Shown in pieces: positions 32,524-42,280 of a DNA stretch of 64,000 nt. The notes under the pieces are model-generated. The model saw nothing but the letters and a program-made list of their open reading frames with translations, had not been told where the DNA came from and searched no databases. Location of the stretch: the NCBI GenBank assembly GCA_902702965.1, contig CACRXP010000013.1:1758748-1822747 (forward strand), in the 5' to 3' direction. Positions within the stretch are counted from its first letter, which is position 1; each line of letters starts with the position of its first letter. Source of the DNA: Spirometra erinaceieuropaei. Lineage: Eukaryota > Platyhelminthes > Cestoda > Diphyllobothriidea > Diphyllobothriidae. The translations under genes were made by a program, and so were the position numbers.

Positions 32524-32983
32524 GTAAGATGCGGTTGTGTAACCGCACCACATGGACACAATACTGCTGACCTACTTAATAATTTTAAGTTGCTGTGACT
32601 ACGTTGGCTGGGTGTTGCTGTACGTTGCGGTGTGTGCTCTGTTGGCGGCCTTGTTTCTTTGTTGCCGTGTCTACCTTTTTGGCCCAATGCCAGTGGCGCT
32701 TCTTGACTTTCGGCCTCTTGTCTCCTTCTAACTTTCGCGTTAAATGTTTCAGAGTTAGGGTTTAGGGCTGCGGCTAAGAGTTAGGGGGTTAGGGCAGCTA
32801 TTTCTCAACGACTCAAAGTATGACCGCGCATTCCCAGTAGCGTTTCTTTTGCATACAATTACCTGACCTCGTCGCCTGTGCGTTTCCCGACCCTACCCGT
32901 AAAAACCCTATTACCACCGGTCCCGTATTATAGGTGGTCTGGATTTGTTTACCTCAGGTGCGGCTACATAACCACATCTGACT
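32524..32983 (+). mobile_element. Family T element, copy T3, with an 8-bp TSD
   Basis: Inserted into copy E. Left flank GGTTTTGA (32516-32523) and right flank GGTTTTGA (32985-32992); other family A copies have CAGGTTTTGAACTG once at this point, so the duplication is real. Termini GTAAGATGCGGTTGTGTAAC and reverse complement GTCAGATGTGGTTATGTAGC are inverted repeats of about 30 bp. Inside: a unique 180-base stretch, a TTAGGG-like patch (32753-32800) and the common T segment. An 8-bp TSD fits hAT-type elements. Confidence 0.82.
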
Positions 32984-33472
32984 AGGTTTTGAGTTGACCT
33001 CCCTTCGAGACCGCCAGGTGAACAACGGCGTCGGATCGCAGACAGCAACACCGAGCTCGTGAGGCGGACACGGAGAACGGGCTCAGATAATCTTAGTCGC
33101 CTTTATTAGAGGGTCGCAGCAAGCGCGGATGGTCTCATATAAGTCAAAGTCGGTGTACTTGATTCGAGTAATTGTTCTTGTGCAGCGATTAACCACCAGA
33201 ATTTTTCCCAGCATTCACAACCACAGAGGAGGACTGATCAGACGGAAGCCCCGTTCATGTGGATTTTACGCGTCAGGCCCATGGACTGTAACCAGTGATT
33301 CTAAAATCTTCGATAACTATCTATTCAGGGGCAAAGTCGTCCTTACTCTGTCCTTCGGTATCGGTCTGGACCTGGAGTAAATGAAATCGCTTTTGTCTTA
33401 AGGTTGTCAGCCATTAGTTCCCAAAGATGTCTTTTTCTGATCAGGGATGTAGCTCAAAAGCACTTTGTTTTG

Positions 33473-33635
33473 TGGTAGGGGGCGCTCACCGATCGTTCTT
33501 ACGGAACTCACTCGTTCCATTGTGCCTTATGGGCCATCTCTCGAGCACAACCAGCAGCCGCACAGCGGCGCATGATATAGGCAGTGTGTTATTACCGACA
33601 AAGACAAGGGAGACTGGAATGGCGTGGACTTCTAC
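33473..33635 (-). mobile_element. SINE S, internally deleted copy
   Basis: TGGTAGGGGGCGCTCACCGA to ACAAGGGAGACTGGAATGG, then a jump to GCGTGGACTTCTACCTAACA from the tRNA head. The intervening body is deleted. Confidence 0.75.
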
Positions 33636-33716
33636 CTAACAGGTTCAACCCCAGGTGGTACAAGGAGACGACTAACGGCCTCAGAGACGTTCTTGATGTA
33701 CGGGAGCGCCCGCCAA

Positions 33717-34135
33717 ACTCGTTCGACATACTGGCACACAATCTGTCGTCAAAGGAACTGACGAAGGGGCAAGTACAGGTTTTACGGCACGAAGCCCCAT
33801 TCGACACAGCTGATACCAAACCCGTCAACATAACTGCAGCAGCGGAATCGGTCACCAATCAGGCGGAAGCGATGGAGGAGACGAACAATCTTATCCGCCA
33901 CCAAGTGTTGTCCCTCCTTATGACTCAGAAGCCGCGCGAAATAATCCCAACGGTCGAACGCGACGCACTAAGGAAACTCAAGGCCGACAAAGACATCATC
34001 ATTGTGCCTACAGGCAAGGGGCGTTCCACCATCGTACTGCACAAAATAGACTACCTTCATAAGGCTAAAAAAACTACTGGAAGATCGGCAGTTTTAGGTC
34101 TCATATGGCAATATCAACGTGTTGAAACGCACTGA
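33717..34135 (+). pseudogene. PLE N-terminal domain fragment
   Basis: Encodes LSSKELTKGQVQVLRHEAPF, then RDALRKLKADKDIIIVPTGK and GRSTIVLHKIDYLHK. The DKDI-V-P-x-GKGRSTVVL core is characteristic of the PLE region ahead of RT motif 1. The frame then jumps to the far linker (around 34106), so the palm and YxDD are missing. A related piece is at 53480-53880. Confidence 0.8.
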
Positions 34136-34399
34136 AGTAAACTGGAAGACAAGGTTGCCGAATTTCAATAACTTCGACGGGTTTTCAGAGAAAATGGCTA
34201 CTAGCGCAACTTCGTCGATTGGTGCATGCGTAAACGAGACGAGCGACAAAATCGTACCGACTCCAAATTTTAGCGAGCGCTCCTGTACATCAAGAACGTC
34301 TCTGAGGCCGTTGGTCGTCTCCCCGCACCACTTGGGGTTGGAGTTGCATTCAGACGGGAGGCAACCATTAGGCGTCAGGTAATGAGACCGAAAGACCCA

Positions 34400-34900
34400 C
34401 TGCCACGGCAAGTAACATCTAGAGTCGTTTACCGAATTTGATGCAGTTGCGGGCAAAGCAACTACGTCGGAGAAACTGCAAGACTGCCCTAGACGCGAAT
34501 CTCCGAACACGCGGCAGCGGTGCGACGAAATGACGCCAACGTCCAAGTCGCAACCCATTCAACGAGGCCCGGCCACACATTCAAGTTCGATGAGGTCGAA
34601 ATTCTCGCGAGAAGTGATAATCGCGTGAGCTGCGAGTCGTTTGAGTCATGGTTCGCGGATCTCAGTATATCAACAAGTGAAACGATATGCACACTCGGTA
34701 CTCGTTGCTGAGACAGCCTAGCTAAAGTAATTAGCCACTCGGGAAGCGAACAGGCCGGTGAGCCAGGTGGCCGAGCAATCACCACGCCAACATCCAACTC
34801 GCGTGACGAAATTTCAACAATTAACAACTTGCATGTCGGCCATCCAGCCACTAGTGTACCAGCGGACGACAGTCCTCGATGAAGGGGAGAGCGGTTAATT
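34400..34900 (+). pseudogene. Decayed PLE GIY-YIG endonuclease
   Basis: VVYRI then a stop (TGA where TGG is found in other copies), CSCGQSNYVGETARLP, then TAG at the same codon that is TGA in the 29.8-kb and 39.97-kb copies. TRISEHAAAVRRNDANVQVA and GHTFKFDEVEILARSDNRVS follow. Further frameshifts lie downstream. Confidence 0.8.
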
Positions 34901-35036
34901 ATCATAGGTATGTAGTGGCATATCGACTGCATACTATTAATACTGCAACTTTCTGTGCACGAATCACCCGTGTCTGTCACTGTCTCTGACGATGGGCTGG
35001 AGCGAGAATCCGAAACGTCAGGTCGTATGGTTATCG

Positions 35037-36639
35037 TCTGAGTACCAGGTCCTCAGATGTCTGCGGTGATACGAGGAGCACATTTTAGTGACAAATAGTC
35101 GGTTATGTACAGGAATGTTCACGATTATGTCATCACTACCGCTTTGACAGCCAAATATAAAACGGTCAATAAGGTGACCGTTTGAAGAGTCACCAGATCC
35201 GGTCTCCTGCAAATATCATAGGGAAGAAGCTTTTCAACTGATTCTTACATCTGAGATTAGGTTTCTTTATCGCGTTGGTCGGTAACTGAATTTGGTGCGT
35301 ACACTGAAATGACAGAGATGTTCGTAAAGTGACCCTTTGGTTGTAGGTGGACCAGCCGATCATTGGTTGGTTCCTATACAAGTAATGCGAGGTTCGCCTG
35401 TTGCAACCGGGCGATAGACACGCCGTGTCCAACATCTGAGTTACGTGGATGGGAGATAGGATTTGACTCCGGGGCTCATGATTTTCTTAGCTCCTGAGTC
35501 GGAGATTCGGACTTTGGACAGGCAGCAGGCATGCACCCTCCACTAATGAAGACTGCACGCCGTTAAAGTTCGGATACCAGGATCCTGGAACGTTCGCACA
35601 TTCGAGCATCCCCTGCCAAGATTTCGTTCTCGATTGAGTGGTCCAGTTCGTATAGTATTCGCCCGCACCACTGGAGCAGAGTTGAGTAGAGCGTCGGTTA
35701 CCGCAGACGCCCTACCATGAGTCGCAATACTTGAATCGGACATTTCGTGAGGTTTCTTTGCAAATTTTGAGCACTGGAGGGTCCCAAGAGATGCTTGAAT
35801 TGTTTGTTCGAGACTGTCTTCGGTAGCTTTTTGACTCAATTTAAATGGAAGACAGCAGTTTCAAGCAAACGTGAGAGATGTGGAAATCTTCTGCACATGC
35901 TGTAACATAAGTGCTGCATGTACGTTTGACTATATCGCAAGTTGTAATTGCGGGCTGTGACAGTCGTGTGACCGCAGGGGTTGGCACCATCCCTCTTCTC
36001 AAGGTCTGTTATTTGGGAGGAAAAAGAACTGTACGTCGTGGTTAGTTACTTTAATGGCTTGGTCTTTCGTCCGGCACATACACAAAGTCCCGGGTGTCCT
36101 AGGCAGGGCGCGCCGTCGACGATTCTCTGAGCTTTTTCGTCATGTGCACACTAGATCGTCCGGTTGTGCTGTCATTGGTATCATCGCCCCAGTGTCAGTG
36201 CCTACTCATGCTTTACCGCTTATAATTGCTGATTACCATCTTCGTAGCCGCAATAGAGATCAGTACATTATAATTACATTTACTGTTAGTTATGAAGTCT
36301 ACTGAACGCATTCCCATTCGGCAGATCGTTAGCTCGAGCCTATGAAGAACAAATATTCCTGGAGATGGAAGGGAGCGAAACGTGCTTCCCGACGTATCTT
36401 TCGCGCAAGACATGTCTCACCATAGTCTGGACTGGTCGGCTTGCTATGTTCCGTCCCTCCGGGGCCCAACCAGAAGTTAGGGGCCTGCCTTCTTTTTCTA
36501 AAAAGAAACCTCGTATTATTACTTCCATCAGTGTCGATGGGAATTTCGGCCGTGAAATGTCTTAAATAGGTCGTATGAGACGGAGAAGGAGAGGAAAGAA
36601 AAACAGAAAGCACATCCCATGATGCAGCTTCCACTTATA
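35037..36639. other. Unassigned DNA
   Basis: Minus-strand frames at 35018-35212 and 35190-35435 might be remnants of a LINE 5' region, but no motif is firm. The rest is unrecognised. Confidence 0.35.
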
Positions 36640-37998
36640 CTCTGCTCAAGCTCCCTGTGGCCATCTGCCCAACAGTATTGCATAGAACCACCTCTCCTGG
36701 AAGCGTTCTGTTCAACAACCGCGAGCGATGACGACTTTCACAGAGTGGTGGGCTTAGGACGCTGACATGCATGTGAATTATTTTATGACGGTTTGACTGT
36801 CGCGACTGACGAAGTTCGACGTGCACTCCACAGCAGGGTGAGGGCAGGCACGGCGACTTGCGCGTGAAATAGTCTATAGTGGGCAGGGGCCGCCCCCTAG
36901 GCGTACCGCCATCGCCCGGCTCGGATCCCACGGAGTGCGAGTGGCATAAAGGCCAAACTAAGAAGGAGCCATTGCAGCCTGACTCTTAGACCACCAGTCG
37001 GCCGCTCCACAGAAACACAAACAACACTGGGCCGACTGCGAGATCCAAGCTATCTCCCGTCAGTTGGCAACCTTCCAGGCCATGGCTTTTGGCGCACCGT
37101 GATAGCTTCAAGCGCGTCAGATTGTTTACAGCAAGGAAAGTGCGCTTAGTCATCGACCTCACTTCCCCTTCCCATCCCCAGACCCCAATCACTGTTCGAG
37201 ACGGCCAGTTGACAGGTGCGGGGAATGGGCGCGGTGGCTGACATATCCAGTGACCTTGTCTGCGCGCGCCACATGCACGACCTGACCTCACAAATACAAA
37301 CACCGGGATTTCACACAACGCGGGTTGGGCGGCGTGCATCTCACATGCGTGAGAGTGCCGTAGGTCAGGTAAAGAAGGAACTGTTTCAGTCTGACTCTCA
37401 GTCCACCGGTCGGCCTCTCAACACACAAAACAAACAACTAGACTAACGGCGTGGACTGGGTCGGAGCGTTAGTTGGCAACTTTCTGAACCATGGTGCTTG
37501 CCGCACGACGATAGTCTCGTATTCGGACCACACATGCAGCAGAGGGGCCGCAAGGAGAGGGAGCCGAGACGCACGCTTCCCACTTGCGTGGGCAGTGGCA
37601 GTTAAGTGCTTGCGATGGATGATGAGGCTGATTTGTGCAGGTGGGGGGAAGGTGTAACCGGTCATCCAATTAGTCACTCCACATACACGCAGTACTGACC
37701 ACGAGAACCCTGTCACCTGGCAGCCTCTCAAGCCGCAACTTTTAGCATGTTGTGATAGATTTATGTGCATCAGATTTACTCTAGTGAAAAATGTGCTGAG
37801 GTGCCGTGGGATAGGCTTTCACAGTGCTGACCTTTCTCTCTCTCTCTCTGTCCTCTACCGTGCACCAGTCGGCTGTCCGAGCCTTTCAGCCAATCTGGTG
37901 CTGGGATTGGGGGCGGCATGGAGCTTGGGCCTAGGCCTGCTACAACATGCCTGATGGGACCCCGGCGGGTCTTCAATAAAAATTATTATTATTATTAA
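36640..37998 (+). repeat. Repeat R, copy 1, with (ATT)n tail
   Basis: Blocks here (for example GACTTGCGCGTGAAATAGTC; CAGCCTGACTCTTAGACCAC; CGATAGT/GTGATAGA with the ACTTTTAG context) recur in order in 47700-48300. Similar blocks also repeat within it (36965-37130, 37380-37520, 37690-37800), so it is internally duplicated. It ends GGGTCTTCAATAAAAATT plus (ATT)n at 37980-37998, like the 3' end of a non-LTR retroposon. I recognise no protein. Confidence 0.55.
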
Positions 37999-38724
37999 TG
38001 TGCGGAATTAGTTGTGAGCTCGCGCGGACTCAGAGCAGCCTGACGAAGCGCGCCATGAGCTAACGCATCAGCAAGCATTCGTGCGCATCTAAACCTTCGC
38101 AGCAGATCAAAAGGTAGAGCGCGGGAAAGGGAACCCTCTTGGCCTAAATCCCAGGAAGAATACCTATCCCTCTGACCTGGCCCTAAATCAAACTCGGACC
38201 TCGAACTTAACTCAGTATTAACCTCGACCTTAATTTCCTTGGAACCTAGCTAGCACCACCTGTACTCCGGAGAGGGGTCCTCATTCCCGTGTCCTACCCA
38301 GTAAATGTGTACTTTTGGAGCGTCGAAAACACGAGCATTTTTGTTACACCCTCTTGTAACGAAGTGACAGCCGTCGCTATGCAAGATTCCTCGGCATTCT
38401 TGACTGGCTAGCAATGTCTGAGGAATGACGACGCAGACACGCCGGCCACTTCAAGAACACTGCGAGCCTGCTCCCCTCTCAGTCAGAAGAAGTTGGCTGA
38501 AGTTACGCGAGGGTAGATCAGGAGCAATGACGTCAAAGGAGTTAAAAGGTAGAAACAAACGTAGACTGTCGTCCGCTGCTCTGGGGAGGGTGAATTTGTA
38601 GCCTCTCAGCGCTAAGAGTGTGTGTGTGCTGGAACGCTACAATCATCAGGCCAAATTTCGGTTTAAGGGAAAAGACAGGAGTCAACAGAATTAGGGGGGT
38701 TGTTGTATACACAATCCTGAGTTG
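37999..38724. other. Unassigned DNA
   Basis: No gene is recognised. 38190-38235 has a few CCTAA-like words only. Confidence 0.35.
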
Positions 38725-39000
38725 CCCTCTCAGGCAGCAGTGGCCGATTCGGACTCATGTTCGGACCCATCAACAGCATCAGATACGGCTAACTCATGCA
38801 CGCGGGGTTGCAGTACTTATAGGACGAAATTGCTAAGCAACCGCATACCTGACAAAGTTAACGCCTCCCCCTTCATTGCAGAATTTTGTTCCCTGGTGCG
38901 ATACTTATTTGACGATCGGCATTCGAGCCGTTAATCGCCGCAATTGCATCACCCGTGTTGAATGGTGACGTGATAATTACTCGGCAATTCGGCTCACAGA
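38725..39000 (-). mobile_element. Decayed PLE family 1 terminal and 3' untranslated region
   Basis: Aligns with 39430-39670: CGCGGGGTTGCAGTACTTAT with the GGGGCTGCGGTATTTAT type, AACCGCATACCTGAC, CGCCTCCCCCTTCATTGCAG and GATCGGCATTCGAGCC. A diverged hairpin (GGGTCC...GAGTCCGAA on the minus strand) lies near 38745-38775. Confidence 0.65.
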
Positions 39001-39029
39001 CACTGACGTTGAAAACGGTGTTGGCAGTT

Positions 39030-39290
39030 TGGCTTCTGACGACACGATCTTCGCCATCCAGAGACCTACGCCAACGGGTGCTAGCTACGGCCGAGGCAGT
39101 GGCTATACGGCTAGCCAATCCAGTGCTATGCTGTCTGAAGACTCCGACACAGGCGCTCTGTCTTCCGTGACCAAACGCCGACCCCAACGTCGCCCCAACC
39201 TCCTGATGGCAGTGGTGCGTGCACAACGTGCCCGGCGTACAAACATTACTCACAGACTATGTCCCCCCTCTCCCTCGCCCCCTTGACCCA
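39030..39290 (+). pseudogene. PLE family 3 GIY-YIG C-terminal fragment
   Basis: SRDLRQRVLATAEAVAIRLA and VLCCLKTPTQALCLP parallel LGQRLLATAEAAVIRLGKRI of the 10.2-kb copy. The YSF...GYI part is missing. It abuts the family 1 remnant on its left. Confidence 0.7.
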
Positions 39291-39361
39291 ACGACCACGA
39301 AACGCCGACCACGCCATAGCAGGCCTCGTCATGCGAATGGAGTGGGAACGATAGGTGTTAA

Positions 39362-39375
39362 TAGCCCCTGAATCA
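39362..39375 (+). repeat. Left TSD of the 39-kb PLE
   Basis: TAGCCCCTGAATCA matches TAGCCCCTGATTCA at 41317-41330, 13 of 14 bases. Confidence 0.82.
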
Positions 39376-39376
39376 T

Positions 39377-39497
39377 GAAGAAGGAGACACGATCGCCGGG
39401 ACAAGAGCTTGATTAGCCTGACGTTTCGGATTCCTACTCGAATCCATCATCAGAGACAAAAGAGCAGAAACGGGTGGTTGTTGCACAAGGGGCTGCG
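39377..39497 (-). repeat. 3' inverted terminal repeat of the 39-kb PLE, with hairpin motif
   Basis: Minus strand: CTGATGA (39453-39447), GGATTC/GAATCC stem, GAAA (39427-39424), CGTCAGGC and a TAATCAAG variant of the AATAAA block. It is 121 bases long and inverted relative to 41160-41280. Confidence 0.9.
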
Positions 39498-39533
39498 GTA
39501 TTTATAGGATGCAACAGCCACGCTACCGCATAC

Positions 39534-39962
39534 CTATGAACGGCTCCCCCTTTCATCCGGGATTGTCGCACTTGGTGTGATCATTGCTTGATGGCCGACA
39601 TTCGAGTCGATAATTGCTGCAATTTCATCACGTGCGTTGGATGTTGGCGTGATGATTGCTCGACCATCTGACACGTTGACCCGGGTGTTGGAAAAAGTGT
39701 TCACCTCTGCGCTCCCCGCATGGCTTGTTACCCCGCCTAGGCGAAATTTCAGTACGGAGTATGGAATGGGAAGATCGTTGCATTTGTTGATGGACTGGGG
39801 GCCAGTAAACCATGATTCCAGTAGCTCCCGGCTCACTCGGTTGTCAACTCTTGCGAGAATTTCGGCCCCATCGAATTTAAATGTGTGGCCGGATCTCGTC
39901 GAATGAGCTGCAACTTGAGAGCTGGCGTCATTTCTGCGCACCGCTGCCGCGTGTTCGGCCAT
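39534..39962 (-). pseudogene. PLE GIY-YIG C-terminal part after the shared stop
   Basis: In phase with the upstream frame: MAEHAAAVRRNDASSQVAAH, GHTFKFDGAEILARVDNRVS, ELLESWFTGPQSINKCNDLP, and a tail ending PDERGSRS. It is very similar to 29787-30221. Confidence 0.86.
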
Positions 39963-39971
39963 TCTCGTTCA

Positions 39972-41183
39972 GAGCTGTCTTCCGGTTTCTCCGACGTAGT
40001 TGCTTTGTCCGCAACTGCACCAGATCCGATAAACGACTTCAGACGTTTCTAGCCGTGGCAGTGGGTCTTTCGGTTTCATGATCAGACGCCAGATGGTTGC
40101 CTCCGGTCTGTGTGCCACTCCAACCCCAAGTGGTGCGAGAAGGCGGCCGACAGCTTCCGAAACGTTCTTGACATACGGAAGTGCCCGCCAAGACTTGGTG
40201 TCCGTGCGGTTAGGCCTTTCGTCCCTTTTGCGTATGCACCGGTCGACGAAGTTGCGCGGGTAGCCATTGGCTTTGAAGACCCGTCGGAGGTATTGTAGTT
40301 CAGCAATTTTGTCTTCCGGCTCACTGCAGTGCGTTTCGACACGTCGATAGAGCGTCCTTACACAATTGCGTTTGTGGCTGATTGGGTGGTTACTGTTGAA
40401 GTTCAGTACTTGCATCGTATTTGTCGCTTTCCTGAACACTTTGGTCTTTAGTCCACCACAATCCTTGCGGCATACGAGGACATCCAGGAAGGCCAGCTGG
40501 TTGTTCTCTTCCTCCTCCATCGTAAATTGAATGTCCGGGAAGACGGCGTTGAGATGTTCTTGGAACGTCAACACCTGATCCCGTTCGATGACGACGAAGG
40601 TATCATCCACATACCGGGCCCAGAATTTCGGTCTGTGGTGTTGGAAGACCAGCGACTCTAACCGTTGCAGGACCGCCTCGGCGATGAATCCCGAAGTCGG
40701 CGAACCCATTGGTGTGCCCTTCACCTGTTCGTAGATTGTCCCGTCGAACGTGAAGTACGTTCTGAGACAGAGCTTCAGGAGCTGAAGGATTTGGGCGTGT
40801 CCAAGACGGTTCTCCGTTTCATCGTATTTGCTTTGTAGTAGCAGTTCAATTGTCTCGATCGCCAGGTCCTGGGGAATAGAAGTAAAAGGGGATGTAACAT
40901 CAAAAGATTCCATGACCTCATTTGGATGGATGCTTACCCCTTTGAGTTTCTCCAGGAATTGTGCTGACGAAGAGACCGTGGTGTCTGACTCAGCGGTCAG
41001 GAACTTGAGACGCCGGAACAGCCACTTAGCCAGTCCGTACGTTGGAGTCCCTTTGAGCGACACGATGGGTCGGAGAGGAGCGCCGTCTTTGTGCACCTTA
41101 GGGAGGCCATAGAATCGGGCCAAAGCCGTATCTTGGGGTCTCGCCATGCGTCTGTCGGTCGCAGCCCCTTGTGCAACAACCAC
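39972..41183 (-). pseudogene. PLE reverse transcriptase-GIY-YIG polyprotein (N-terminus missing)
   Basis: A 404-residue frame. ARFYGLPKVHKDGAPLRPIV (residues about 22-41) is the early RT motif. SFDVTSPFTSIP is palm motif A, EQVKGTPMGSPTSGFIAEAV is motif B, and RYVDDTFVVIERD has catalytic YVDD at 191-194. NQLAFLDVLVCRK follows. HCSEPEDKIAELQYLRRVF is the linker. SEVVYRIWCSCGQSNYVGET (from about 381) is the GIY-YIG start. The frame ends at TGA (39969-39971) inside the nuclease. The first residues (MVVAQGAATD) are terminal-repeat sequence. Intact PLE proteins also have an N-terminal domain, absent here. Confidence 0.92.
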
Positions 41184-41280
41184 CCGTTTCTGCTCTTTTG
41201 TCTCTGATGATGGATTCGAGTAGGAATCCGAAACGTCAGGCTAATAAAGCTCTTGTCCCGGCGGTCGTGTCTCCTTCTTC
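41160..41280 (+). repeat. 5' inverted terminal repeat of the 39-kb PLE, with hairpin motif
   Basis: CTGATGA (41204-41210), GGATTC/GAATCC stem, GAAA (41230-41233), CGTCAGGCTAATAAAGC. It is the inverted partner of 39377-39497, 119 of 121 matching. A further 36 bases to 41316 are absent from the other end. Confidence 0.9.
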
Positions 41281-41316
41281 AAGACTACTTCCTGGGACTC
41301 GGCTCTTCGCTTCTAT

Positions 41317-41330
41317 TAGCCCCTGATTCA
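41317..41330 (+). repeat. Right TSD of the 39-kb PLE
   Basis: TAGCCCCTGATTCA; see 39362-39375. Confidence 0.82.
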
Positions 41331-41443
41331 CTTATAAGTCCTGTAAATTGGCATAATTTAAACTTTTTTGTAACCGTTTTGGCCTAATGAAGAGTTGCCG
41401 AAAACACGTGTTTGACAAATTGATTTTTTAAAAGAGAAATGCC

Positions 41444-42045
41444 AGAAAATTCGGACAGGCCTCTATACCACCGTCGTGGACTTGGCGAAAACCTTCGACA
41501 ATGTTAATCGCAACGGACTTTGGAGGATCATAATGAAATTCGGATGTTTGGAGCGCTTTATACACGCGATACGCCAGCCACATGACGGAACGATGGTTCA
41601 AGTCACGGAAAACGGACCAGTTTCTGAAGCGTTCGTGGTAACCAAGGGAGAGAAGGAGGAGGATGGTACTCGCCCCCTACCCTCTTCAGCCCCGTGCTCA
41701 CCACCACGAGAAGCGGCCAGGCATCAACATCGCCCAGCGGCTCGATGAATAACTGCTCAACATACGGCGCACGAAAGCACGGTTGAGAGTATCCCAGAGC
41801 GGCATTCACAGCCTCCTGTTCGCGGATGACTGTTCACTCAATACAATAACGGAAGCGACCATACAAAGCAGCACAGATCCCTTCGCCGCGGGTTGCGTTA
41901 ACTTCTGATTAACCATAAACGCGGAGAAGACGATGGTCATGCAGCTACCGCCACCAGACATGGACTGGAGCTCAGCTCGCTTCCGTGGATAAACTTGTAT
42001 ACCTAGACAGCACAGTTTCGCGGAATGGGCACCATATGTCCAGTG
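41444..42045 (+). pseudogene. RTE-like LINE family B RT fragment (copy B1)
   Basis: LYTTVVDLAKTFDNVNRNGL (palm motif A, aspartate kept), FGCLERFIHAIRQPHDGTMV and GPVSEAFVVTKGEK, then after frameshifts LLFADDCSLNT (FADD at the catalytic site, about 41818) and text matching MVMQLPPPDM. The element is truncated at both ends. A second family B fragment from the upstream RT region follows directly, so the order is permuted and these are two insertions. Confidence 0.82.
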
Positions 42046-42054
42046 GGAATGCAC

Positions 42055-42272
42055 AGGGGTCCGACGTAATCCCGGCTAAATTCTACAAGTACGGTGGCCC
42101 TCGGCTTATGGACTAGCTGACCCTCCTTTTTCAGAAAATGTGGCGGCAGGGACAAGTCCCTCAAGATTACAAAGGTGCAACCAGCGTCCATATATCCGAT
42201 TGCAAAGGATACCGACTACTCTCTGATAATCACAGAGACGTCTTACCACTCAATATTTCAGGAGAAATCTTC
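42055..42272 (+). pseudogene. RTE-like LINE family B, copy B2, 5' part
   Basis: Encodes IPAKFYKYGGPRLMD, then WRQGQVPQDYKGATSVHI and DNHRDVLPLNISGEIFT, the early RT motifs (QWK/DFK-ATIVPIYK and NYRGISLL equivalents). It is interrupted at 42273 by family A copy D. The protein resumes at about 45956 with LEQRLL...NFCRGRGSVSMIFAAYQL. Confidence 0.83.
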
Positions 42273-42280
42273 ACTCTTAC

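Larger units (their letters stand above)
32205..33472 (-). mobile_element. RTE-like LINE family A, copy E (old, carries F and T insertions)
   Basis: A decayed 3' portion on the minus strand. The TTAC-type tail (32210-32220) is followed by text matching copies B and D: GATCCAGCCGCC, then after the F insertion GGACTGCGGATCTGGAGAGC. After the T insertion, GTTTTGAGTTGACCTCCCTT, then CAGCATTCACAACC and GTCGTCCTTACTCTGTCC. The reading frame is destroyed. It is old relative to copies A, B and D. Its unbroken order on either side of T3 and F3 proves those were insertions. Confidence 0.75.
33636..35036 (+). mobile_element. PLE family 1, rearranged copy lacking the RT core
   Basis: Three pieces. First, 33636-33716 is an inverted scrap of the nuclease-proximal region (compare 40110-40190 on the plus strand). 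Second, 33717 to about 34105 is the N-terminal domain, sense. Third, about 34106-35036 is the sense linker, GIY-YIG and terminus. The catalytic RT is deleted at about 34105. The terminus has CTGACGA (34986-34992) and CCGAAACGTCAGG. Many stops show long decay. Confidence 0.82.
39376..41316 (-). mobile_element. PLE family 1, best copy, inverted termini and TSD
   Basis: This 1.94-kb insertion is flanked by a 14-bp near-perfect TSD. Minus-strand order: 36-bp unique end (41316-41281), terminal repeat (41280-41160), RT from an early palm motif, linker, GIY-YIG, 3' region, inverted terminal repeat (39497-39377). The two 121-bp repeats face each other and differ at two positions. The N-terminal domain is missing, so the RT is joined straight to the upstream repeat. 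One stop separates the two coding parts. Confidence 0.92.

Noticed and set aside
37469..37770. Overlapping frames on both strands at 37.4-37.8 kb
   Set aside because: GC-rich repeat R gives long frames in several phases; none is kept in the second copy at 47.5-48.3 kb.
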